Positions 1 to 7,147 of a stretch of DNA of 9,503 nt are shown here, in pieces. A model generated the notes under the pieces. The model saw only the letters and a list, made by a program, of their open reading frames with translations, had not been told where the DNA came from and searched no databases. The DNA is from Deltaproteobacteria bacterium. Its GTDB lineage: Bacteria; Myxococcota; Polyangia; Polyangiales; B10-G4. Location of the stretch: the NCBI GenBank assembly GCA_019312705.1, contig JAFDCW010000172.1, positions 1 through 9,503 on the forward strand, in the 5' to 3' direction. Within the stretch, counting starts at the first letter, position 1, and every line of letters starts with the position of its first letter. Position numbers and translations under genes: made by a program.

Positions 1-813
<813 letters not shown>

Positions 814-2119
814 AGCGGGGAAGCCAGCGAGGGCAGGTCCGGGACGCGGGCGACCTGACAGAGTTCGCCTGCGCGAGTCGCCAGGGCGGCTCGCACCTGG
901 GCGTGGCTCTCGCGGGTGAGTTCAAAACGCCGAAAGAGTACGAGCGCGCCGACGATCAGGGCCGTCGGCGGGACGGCGAAGAGCAGCCGCAGTCCCTCGA
1001 CGGTCCCGGCGGAAGGCGCGGAGCCGGCCTGATAGCCGACCAGGGTCAGACCCACGCCGACCCCTGCCGCGGCAAGGGCGAAACCGACCTTGCGCACCAG
1101 GGCTGCGAAGCCCGCGAAGAGGCCTTCGCGGCGCTCGCCGTGGGCGAGCTCATCGAGATCCGTCACGTCGGCGTTGAGAGCGTGCAGCATCATCCAGAAG
1201 CCGACGTTGGCGGCGCCGGAGAAGGCCATGACCACGAAGAGCAGGACGTGGGCACCGGGGCCGACGAAGAATACGGACGCGAAGGTCACCGAAGACAGGG
1301 CGAGGCCCGCACGAAAAGCGAAAGGCTTTCCGAAGCGCCGCGCGAGGCGCGTCCAGAACGGATAGGAGAGGATCGCGAAGACGGCATTGGTGACAAACGC
1401 CGCGAGGTGAACCTTCGGGTCCGATTCGTTCATGACGTGCTCCATGACGTAGATCACGAGTGACTGAACGAAGGCAAAGGCGAGGGCGGCGAGGCAGCTC
1501 GCCCCGAGCAAGGCGCGAAAAGCGGGGTTACCGCGAAGGGCGCGAAATACGTCGGCGAGGGGGGCTGCGGGGGCCCGGGGAGCGACAGCGCGCTCCCGGG
1601 TTCCGAAGACGGTGATCAGGAGGGCGACCGCCGCCAGGCCGCCGCCTACCCAAGCGGCCCAGGTGAAGGCCCGGGCCGACGCGGCGCGGGCGACGTCCGG
1701 GTCCGAGGCGCCGCTCGACGCACCTTCCGGGCCGGCGATTACCATCAGCAATACGATCGGTAGGAGCAGCCCGACGAGGTCGCCGACGTTGCCGAGCAGT
1801 TCCCGGGCAGCGGCGAGGCGGGTGCGCTCGTGGTAGCCGCCGAGCAGCATCACGAAGGAGAGGCCGACGGGCACCGCCCCGAGGAAGATATAGGGACGTC
1901 GACGACCCGCGGCGAAGCGCGTCGCGTCGGAGATGCGCCCCATGGCGAGGTCCGACACCGCGTCCCAGAGGGTGGCGACGATGAGCCCGGCGCTGACCCA
2001 AAGCGGCGCGAGGCCGGCAACGTCCGTATAGAAGACGAAGAGGTGTACGCCGAGGCAGGTGCCGATGACGTTTTGGGCGAAGCCCGACGCGCCGAAGCTC
2101 AGCAGGGTGCGGCGCTGCA

Positions 2120-3037
2120 TCACGCGCCTCCGAGGTCGTAGCGCAGGCTGAGGCCGCCGAGGATCGTCGTCCCGTCGAGACGCGAGCCGTGGTGGGTATA
2201 GTAGCCGCCGCGCACGAAGGGCTCGACCGCCGACAGGATCTTGCCGGGGCGGCCGAAGATCATCATGACCAGGGGCCCGACCTGATTGTTTGCCTGACCC
2301 GAAGCGGGCCGATAGCGCAGGCTGTCGTAGGCCCCGGCGCGCAGGACGATGTTATCCCCGACCACCACGTCCACCCCGAGGAACGCTTCGTTGGTCATCA
2401 GCCAATCCGCCCGAGCGCGGCTGATGTCGTGGCGCATGTCGTAGTAGTACGGCTCGGCGCCGATCTCTGCGAACTCGCCGCCAAACTGGTTCAGGAAGAG
2501 CAGGCGCGCCGAGCCCATCGGCACCATGCCCTGGAGCGTGCCGGTGAAGTGTGCGCGATAGCCGGTCGCGCTGCCTGCATCGGCGGCCAAGAAGTGTTGG
2601 GGGCAGAGGTGGGGGTCATAGGTATCGAAACCGTAGTAGCCCGCCCCGTCCATACCGATGGGCCAGATGCCTTCGCCGGTGAGTTGGGCCCGGAGGACCA
2701 GGAACGAGAGCGGGCTCAGCTGTAGGTATCCGCCCCCCGCGGCGTAGACCGGTGACACGCTGCTGACGGCGCCTACCTCGAGGTGGGCCCCCGTGAACCA
2801 GAGCGAAGTCTGGTCGCCGATCCGCGTGCGGCTCGCGACCTCGATGTAGTGGTCGACTCCCTTGGGATTGAGCAGCGCGGCGAGGCGCTGCCGCACGATG
2901 AAGCGCGTAGCGGGACTCTCGACCTCGGGGGACTGGGCTTGCGCGACACCGGGGGACAAACAGACCCCTAGGGCGGTGATGCCCAGGAGCAGGCCCAAGG
3001 CGACGTGCTGGGCGGGGGGATGAAGGCGGTGGACCAT
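2120..3037 (-). CDS. Secreted, probably outer-membrane beta-barrel-like protein of unknown family
   Basis: A 305-residue protein I do not recognise as a named family. The N-terminus is a clear Sec signal peptide: basic start, hydrophobic core at about 11-30, and a likely cut after VAQA (residue 34). The Cys at 26 is preceded by Val, which does not fit a lipobox, so it is probably not a lipoprotein. The mature part has many short alternating hydrophobic/polar stretches rich in Gly, Tyr and aromatics (for example around 99-115, 155-190, 215-240, 270-305) and no long hydrophobic helix. This suggests a small beta-barrel in the outer membrane or a beta-rich periplasmic protein; it ends in LRYDLGGA without the usual terminal aromatic. 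The ATG has a strong purine-rich Shine-Dalgarno stretch (GGGGGGAGGGAC) just upstream. It is the first gene of a two-gene operon with the GPH symporter, so a role in crossing the outer membrane for the same substrate is plausible but inferred. Confidence 0.75.
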   Translation of the reverse strand: MVHRLHPPAQHVALGLLLGITALGVCLSPGVAQAQSPEVESPATRFIVRQRLAALLNPKGVDHYIEVASRTRIGDQTSLWFTGAHLEVGAVSSVSPVYAAGGGYLQLSPLSFLVLRAQLTGEGIWPIGMDGAGYYGFDTYDPHLCPQHFLAADAGSATGYRAHFTGTLQGMVPMGSARLLFLNQFGGEFAEIGAEPYYYDMRHDISRARADWLMTNEAFLGVDVVVGDNIVLRAGAYDSLRYRPASGQANNQVGPLVMMIFGRPGKILSAVEPFVRGGYYTHHGSRLDGTTILGGLSLRYDLGGA

Positions 3038-3248
3038 GTCCCTCCCCCCTTCAGGACCGATGCCAGCGCAAAGCGTGGGGAAAACGGGGGGCTAAGGACG
3101 ATTCTGGGGTGCTGGGCGTGCATGCCGCTGCACACCCGGCCCCCCGATCCGGGCAGCCTCCTGCACAGGTCGGCGACGCCGCAGCTGGATCGAGCTTTGT
3201 TTTCGAGCCTCCGCCGACCGGCACGAGCAATGCACTACCGGGGACATC
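3038..3248. promoter_or_regulatory. Divergent intergenic region between the secreted-protein/symporter operon and the acyltransferase
   Basis: About 210 nt separate two divergently oriented genes, so promoters for both must lie here or nearby. No clear sigma-70 hexamer pair stands out in this GC-rich sequence. Two short inverted repeats are visible: GTGCA-N6-TGCAC near 3117-3132 and CCCGG-N8-CCGGG near 3137-3154; either could be an operator half-site pair or chance. The open frames crossing the region are continuations of shadow frames and show no recognisable protein motif. Confidence 0.45.
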
Positions 3249-3962
3249 ATGTTCACCTACGAGACCACCCCCGCCGCAGCCGTTGCCTTCAACATGGCCG
3301 CCCCCACCGACGGGCCCGTCAACCAAGGCCGCCGCCGCAAACGCCAGCTCTACGCTGACTGCGTGAGGATCGTAGTAGCGGACCTCTTGTTTGCCGTCTA
3401 CCGCCTGCGCACCGGCGGTCTCGAGAACATCCCGACCGAAGGGGGCGCCGTCGTGATTCACAACCACGTTTCGGTGGTCGATTGGCTCTTCATGTTTGTC
3501 GCCTGCCCGCGAGTCCCGCGCTTCGTCATGCACTATCGCGACTACGACCGCCCCGGCCTACGGTGGCTCTTCGACGCCTTCGGCGTGATTCCGATAGCGC
3601 CTAAGAAAGAAGACCCCGAGCTGCTCGCCCGAGCCGACCGCACCATCGACGAGGCCCTGGCCGCAGGGGACCTGGTGGTGCTCTGTCCCGAAGGCACCAT
3701 GACCCCCGACGGGGAGCTCTCACCCTTCCGCGAGGGGGCGGCCCGGATCGCTCGCCGATGCAACGTACCCGTCGTTCCGGTGGTCCTCGTCGGCCTCTGG
3801 GGAAGTGTCTTCAGCCGGAAGAACGGCGCGCCCCTCAGCGGTCTCCCGGGCGCGGGGCGCGCTCAGGTGAGCATCGTCGCGGGACCCCCGGTCGCCGCCG
3901 AACGGGTGAGCACCGCCTACCTCACCGAAATCATCAGCGTGCTGCGGGGCGGTCGCCGCTGA
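3249..3962 (+). CDS. PlsC/Aas-like lysophospholipid acyltransferase (LPLAT family)
   Basis: A 237-residue acyltransferase that would transfer an acyl chain from acyl-CoA or acyl-ACP to a lysophospholipid or 1-acylglycerol-3-phosphate at the inner face of the cytoplasmic membrane. The family blocks are visible: the catalytic HX4D (NHVSVVD, His73 and Asp78), a block II region around FGVIPIAPKK (111-120), the substrate-binding PEGT (147-150), and the VPVVPVVLVGLWGS stretch (173-186) corresponding to block IV. The later stretch SVFSRKNGAPL resembles the acyltransferase half of Aas-type lysophosphatidylethanolamine acyltransferases more than PlsC proper, but here it stands alone with no attached acyl-ACP synthetase or transporter domain. 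Length is normal for the family. The N-terminal ~30 residues are variable and end in a basic patch (GRRRKR). The ATG at 3249 has only a weak GGGG upstream; an internal ATG at 3294 is the alternative. It is apparently monocistronic. Family call firm, exact substrate uncertain. Confidence 0.9.
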   Translation: MFTYETTPAAAVAFNMAAPTDGPVNQGRRRKRQLYADCVRIVVADLLFAVYRLRTGGLENIPTEGGAVVIHNHVSVVDWLFMFVACPRVPRFVMHYRDYDRPGLRWLFDAFGVIPIAPKKEDPELLARADRTIDEALAAGDLVVLCPEGTMTPDGELSPFREGAARIARRCNVPVVPVVLVGLWGSVFSRKNGAPLSGLPGAGRAQVSIVAGPPVAAERVSTAYLTEIISVLRGGRR

Positions 3963-3963
3963 G

Positions 3964-3978
3964 GTCGGCCCTGCCGAC
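3964..3978 (+). terminator. Short perfect hairpin just after the acyltransferase stop (possible terminator)
   Basis: GTCGGC-CCT-GCCGAC forms a perfect six-base-pair stem with a three-base loop, beginning two bases after the stop codon at 3960-3962. There is no following T-run, so it is at best a weak or factor-assisted terminator, or a 3'-end stabiliser. Confidence 0.35.
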
Positions 3979-3994
3979 GCGATGGTCCCCGTCG

Positions 3995-4123
3995 GTCGGG
4001 CGTGGCTCATGTCTCGCGCTCGGCGTACGCCGCGCATACCGTCATCGCGCCGTCGCCGGCGATGAGCTCTCGGCGTCGGAGGCCGCCACGGTGCTTTCCG
4101 ATGTGCTGAACAAGCCCGTCGCG
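3995..4123 (+). pseudogene. Decayed NmrA-like NAD(P)-binding protein fragment
   Basis: The frame with codons starting at 3995 reads VGRGSCLALGVRRAYRHRAV followed by AGDELSASEAATVLSDVLNK and then PV. From memory this resembles the stretch of NmrA-like NAD(P)-binding proteins that runs from the conserved I/V-G-R-x-x-x-L-A-L segment through A-G-D-E-L-S/T-x-x-E-A-A-x-x-L-S to L-G-R-P-V. There is no usable start and no N-terminal Rossmann glycine motif, and the frame closes at 4145-4147 soon after. I read it as the remnant of a C-terminal part of a lost gene. The match is by recall only; in GC-rich DNA an Ala/Ser/Glu-rich chance peptide is possible, so confidence is moderate. Confidence 0.4.
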
Positions 4124-4233
4124 GCACCCTCGATCCGGACGCCATAGCCCGCACCGCTCACTACCTCACCACTCAGGACAAGTCCGCCTGGACCTTCGAG
4201 CTCGACCTCAGGCCCCACCTCGAGAACTGGTGA
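4123..4233 (+). pseudogene. Decayed C-terminus of a classical short-chain dehydrogenase/reductase (SDR)
   Basis: In the frame ending at TGA 4231-4233 the sequence reads GTLDPDAIARTAHYLTTQDK then SAWTFELDLRPHLENW. This closely resembles the extreme C-terminus of a common group of SDR proteins, with the pattern LDPxxIAxxYxxLHxQxxSAWTxELDLRPxxExF/W at the stop. No in-frame Rossmann TGxxxGxG motif or YxxxK catalytic pair lies upstream: the frame is closed by a TGA at 4063-4065, and another frame carries the NmrA-like remnant immediately before. About 35 residues remain of a ~240-residue family. This is best explained as the tail of a gene truncated by deletion or recombination. A short functional ORF is unlikely because there is no start with a ribosome site. 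Confidence 0.6.
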
Positions 4234-4267
4234 CAACCAACGCGAGATCGGCGGGGGGTCTTTGCGC

Positions 4268-4273
4268 TATCCT
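4268..4273 (+). promoter_or_regulatory. Possible -10 element (TATCCT) close to the kinase start
   Basis: TATCCT lies 11 bases before the kinase ATG. If used as a -10 hexamer, transcription would begin only a few bases before the ATG, giving a leaderless or nearly leaderless message. That would agree with the missing Shine-Dalgarno. No matching -35 hexamer is seen at the right spacing, so this is tentative. Confidence 0.2.
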
Positions 4274-4284
4274 TGCTCGGCAGG

Positions 4285-6213
4285 ATGCAAGAGCTACGGA
4301 AGACACCGCCCGCGGTGGCAACTGTCGAGTCGGCGGAGACCCTCGCGCCGGAATCGACGATGAGCGGCACGGGCGGGGCCCTCGGGGATACGCTCCTTCC
4401 TGAGGTGACGCCGAGGCGCTACGAGGATGAAGGCACCCTCGGCATGGGCGGCATGGGCGAGGTTCGGCTTTGGCTCGACCACACGATCGGACGTCAGGTT
4501 GCCATGAAGGTCGCGCGGGAGGGCCTCGACCACCGCCCCGACGTGCGCGCCCGGTTCCTGCTCGAGGCGCGAGTCCAAGGCCAACTCGAACACCCGGCGA
4601 TTTTGCCGGTCTACGATCTGGGCCAGGGCACGGACGGTGCGCCCTACTTCACCATGCGCCGGGTCCGTGGTCGTACCCTCGAACAACTGCTCGCGGCGCT
4701 GGATTCCGAAACCGATGACCTCAGAGAGCGCTTCAACGAGCGGCGCCTGCTCTCGGACTTCAGTCAGCTTTGCCTCGCCCTCGACTTCGTGCACGCGCGC
4801 GGCGTCGTCCACCGCGACCTCAAGCCCGCAAACATCATGTTCGGCGAGTACGGCGAGGTGTACCTGCTGGACTGGGGCCTCGCGAAGGTCCTCGGCGAAC
4901 CCGAAGACACGCCCCGAGAAGGCGTTGGCAAGGGCACCCGACTCACAGACTCGGGGCTCGATACCCACTGCGATGTGATCCTCGGGACCCCGGGATACCT
5001 CGCCCCCGAGCTGGTGGAGGCCCACGACCGGGTCGACGGGCCCGCCGACGTGTATTCCCTCGGCGCCGTGCTCTTCGAGATGTTGACGGGCGAACCGTTG
5101 CACAAGGGCAAGAGCACGCTCGACCTGCTCAGTTCGACGACACGGGGCGCGGACGAGCGCATCAAGAGCCCCAACTTCCCGCTTCCCCCGGAGGTGCAGG
5201 AGCTGATCCTCGGGGCGACGGCCCAGGAGCCCGAAGACCGCCCAACAGCGCGGGCTCTTCACGAGAGCATCGAGCGCTACCTCGACGGGCATCGCGACTC
5301 CGAACGGCGGCGCAACCTCGCCGACGCGCTGACCGCCGAGGTCGACGTCGCTACGGCAACGGAGACCGAGGAGACCCGGCGAGATGCCCTCGCCAAGCTG
5401 GGCCGCGCCCTGGCCCTCGACCCCACCCACGGACCGGCCATCGAACGTCTCGTCGAGTTGCTCACGGACCCGCCGGCGACGCTCCCCGACGAAGTGCGCG
5501 AAGAACTCGCTGAACAGGAGACGCGACAGACCCGGCACGCCGGCCGCCTCGGGGCTGGAGTGTTCCTCGGCCTCAACCTCTTCGTCCCCTTGGCCATCTG
5601 GACTGGGATGCGCGATTGGGTGCCCTTCGCCGCCTTCGCGGCGCTAACCACCACGACGGGCATCGTCAGCTGGCTCGTATCGCGCCTCGAGCGCTCGGCA
5701 ACCATGCATGCCCTCAGCGTCTATTTTTTGGCCCTCGCGACGGCGACGTCGACCAGCGTTCTCTTCGGGCCGTACCTCGTGGCGCCGATATTCATCCTCG
5801 TCGTGACGCTGCTCTTCAGTCTCAATCATCCGCCCCGGTACCGGACCCTCTTCGTGACCCTCGGGGCCCTCGCCGCCATCGTGCCGATGGGCCTCGAGTG
5901 GACTGGGTTGGTCGCGTCCTCGGTTGAGTTCGGGGCAGACGGCATGCGCTTCCTCCCTCGCATCTCGGAGCTGCGCCCGATACCGACCCTCGCGATTCTC
6001 GCCACCGCATCGGTCGGGGCGATCCTCATCGCCGGGGGCGCGATGGGCCCCATCCGCCGCGAACTCGACCGCGCCCAGGCGCGCCTGCACGTGCAAGGAT
6101 GGCAGCTTCGACAGGTCGTGCCGACGTCAGGGGCTGACCGCGTGGAGGACGGAATAGGCGGGGCCGAGGGCGCGGGCGAGGACGACCCGAGCGCCGGCGA
6201 GCCGCGCCAGTAA
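4285..6213 (+). CDS. Membrane-bound Ser/Thr protein kinase (Hanks type, DWG motif) with ~6 TM C-terminal domain
   Basis: A 642-residue kinase. After a ~45-residue polar leader comes a complete kinase domain (about 47-335): glycine loop LGMGGMGEV (52-60), ATP Lys in AMKV (75), helix-C Glu (94), HRDLKPAN (Asp178, Asn183), metal-binding DWG in place of DFG (196-198), a long activation segment (~45 residues) and GTPGYLAPE (235-243). All catalytic residues are present, so it should be active. A linker rich in charged residues and one TPR-like helix pair (about 367-394) follow, then about six hydrophobic helices (roughly 419-439, 446-466, 476-495, 497-513, 519-539, 568-588). The membrane part could sense a lipid or envelope signal, but its family is unknown to me. 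The ATG at 4285 is preferred; a TTG at 4273 would add four residues, and neither has a good Shine-Dalgarno. The last ~28 residues are low-complexity and overlap the convergent methyltransferase gene by 87 nt. Confidence 0.9.
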   Translation: MQELRKTPPAVATVESAETLAPESTMSGTGGALGDTLLPEVTPRRYEDEGTLGMGGMGEVRLWLDHTIGRQVAMKVAREGLDHRPDVRARFLLEARVQGQLEHPAILPVYDLGQGTDGAPYFTMRRVRGRTLEQLLAALDSETDDLRERFNERRLLSDFSQLCLALDFVHARGVVHRDLKPANIMFGEYGEVYLLDWGLAKVLGEPEDTPREGVGKGTRLTDSGLDTHCDVILGTPGYLAPELVEAHDRVDGPADVYSLGAVLFEMLTGEPLHKGKSTLDLLSSTTRGADERIKSPNFPLPPEVQELILGATAQEPEDRPTARALHESIERYLDGHRDSERRRNLADALTAEVDVATATETEETRRDALAKLGRALALDPTHGPAIERLVELLTDPPATLPDEVREELAEQETRQTRHAGRLGAGVFLGLNLFVPLAIWTGMRDWVPFAAFAALTTTTGIVSWLVSRLERSATMHALSVYFLALATATSTSVLFGPYLVAPIFILVVTLLFSLNHPPRYRTLFVTLGALAAIVPMGLEWTGLVASSVEFGADGMRFLPRISELRPIPTLAILATASVGAILIAGGAMGPIRRELDRAQARLHVQGWQLRQVVPTSGADRVEDGIGGAEGAGEDDPSAGEPRQ

Positions 6214-7038
6214 CGCGAGTTCGGAAGGCGTGTAGGCGCGGCGGGCGGACGTCATGCCATCGAGGGCCACGATTCGGTTCCGCCCAAGAGCCGCGCCGAC
6301 CACGCCGGCCAGGCCGGCGACCACGCCGCCTCGATGCACGTCGAGGATCAAGGCGCCGAGGGGAGCCCGGGAAGCTCGGGCGAGGAACCGGACCACCATG
6401 CCCGGGGTCAGGTGATGCGCCGCCTGAACGCAGAGGAAGAGATCAACGCCGGTGATGTCTCCGAGCGCCAAGGCATCTCGGACCTCCGTGCGCAGCCAAG
6501 GGGGGTCATCGGCGCCTGTCTCGAGGCCCGTGGCGTCGAGATCCGATACCGTCCACCGAAGCTTCGGCCGGCCCGCCCGGAGGCCTGGCCCCGCGCGACG
6601 CGCGAAGCCCCCAGTCCCCGCGGCGACCTCATAAACATGGGGCGCCGGCCGGTCATCGAGGGCCGCCTCGAGAGCCCCAGCGAAGAGGGTGTGGGCCCCG
6701 GAGTCCTCATTGAGCGCTTCGAGGCGCCGGAGCGCCTCGCTGCGCACGTTCGGGTCAATGCCCGGGGCGTCGAGGATCTCGGTCGCCTCGGTGCGCACCC
6801 ACGTATCGATGGCCCCGAAGGTGCCGCGTGCCCGAAGCGCGCCGAGGGCCGCCCGAGCGATCGCATCGATGCGGCCCGTGCTCACCGTCTCGTCAGCCGA
6901 GAGCGCCTGGCATTCGGCAACTTGCTGCGCTCGTTCCCCGAGCAGCTGGTCCAACGCTTTCATGCGGGCCGAGTCCGTCACCCGCGCAAACGGATCGAGC
7001 GGAGGCAAGGCAGCACCGAGGCGTGCGAAGATGGACAA
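6127..7038 (-). CDS. Class I SAM-dependent methyltransferase
   Basis: A 303-residue protein with a helical N-terminal part (about 1-130) and a class I Rossmann methyltransferase domain. Motif I is VYEVAAGTGGFAR (135-147), which binds S-adenosylmethionine. SDLD at 165-168 is the acidic ribose-binding loop, VRDAL (186-190) corresponds to the loop that packs near adenine, and LFLCVQAAHHLTPG (200-213) is the post-strand-4 segment. The segment GALILDVHR (228-236) fits strand 5, and DGMTSARRAYTPSEL (260-274) resembles related methyltransferases that act on small molecules or lipids. The substrate cannot be told. The start is a TTG at 7036-7038 with no good Shine-Dalgarno; the N-terminal stretch ARLGAALPPLDPFARVTDSA looks like genuine protein, which supports it, but GTG at 6981 or ATG at 6963 are alternatives. 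It runs divergently from gltX and its 3' end overlaps the kinase gene by 87 nt. No operon partner is visible. Confidence 0.8.
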   Translation of the reverse strand: MSIFARLGAALPPLDPFARVTDSARMKALDQLLGERAQQVAECQALSADETVSTGRIDAIARAALGALRARGTFGAIDTWVRTEATEILDAPGIDPNVRSEALRRLEALNEDSGAHTLFAGALEAALDDRPAPHVYEVAAGTGGFARRAGPGLRAGRPKLRWTVSDLDATGLETGADDPPWLRTEVRDALALGDITGVDLFLCVQAAHHLTPGMVVRFLARASRAPLGALILDVHRGGVVAGLAGVVGAALGRNRIVALDGMTSARRAYTPSELALLARLAGARVVLARALGPAYSVLHAVSP

Positions 7039-7147
7039 GGCCGCCGGAGGGTAACCCGTCCCTCATCAAATGCTTCAGTGCCAACGCCGGTTCGACGGCG
7101 CCCCCCGGGGCCGTGACCGCCCAAATGTGTGCTAAGGGACGGTCGCC
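7039..7147. promoter_or_regulatory. Divergent spacer between methyltransferase and gltX, with an imperfect hairpin
   Basis: About 109 nt must carry start signals for both genes. At 7088-7119 there is an imperfect inverted repeat: outer arms CGGT/ACCG and inner arms ACGGC/GCCGT around a C/G-rich centre containing CCCCGGGG. It ends 28 nt before the gltX ATG. It could be an operator or a leader hairpin. No clear -10/-35 pair is readable. Confidence 0.35.

Noticed and set aside
2121..2123. GTG as the transporter start
   Set aside because: The GGAGG is only three bases away from it; spacing fits the next codon, ATG 2118-2120.
2120..3037. Lipoprotein interpretation of the secreted protein
   Set aside because: The Cys at residue 26 is preceded by Leu-Gly-Val, which does not satisfy a lipobox, while VAQA further on is a good signal peptidase I site.
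3051..3533. Minus-strand frame of 160 codons overlapping the divergent spacer and acyltransferase 5' end
   Set aside because: Mostly antisense to the acyltransferase; Gly/Ala/Val-rich and no motif.
4042..4236. Minus-strand 64-codon frame with a TTG start
   Set aside because: Its peptide is Ser/Gly/Glu-rich without motif, it lacks a ribosome site, and the opposite strand carries the recognisable SDR and NmrA-like remnants.
4294..5538. Minus-strand frame of 414 codons opposite the kinase
   Set aside because: Shadow of the kinase coding sequence caused by high third-position GC; no recognisable domain.
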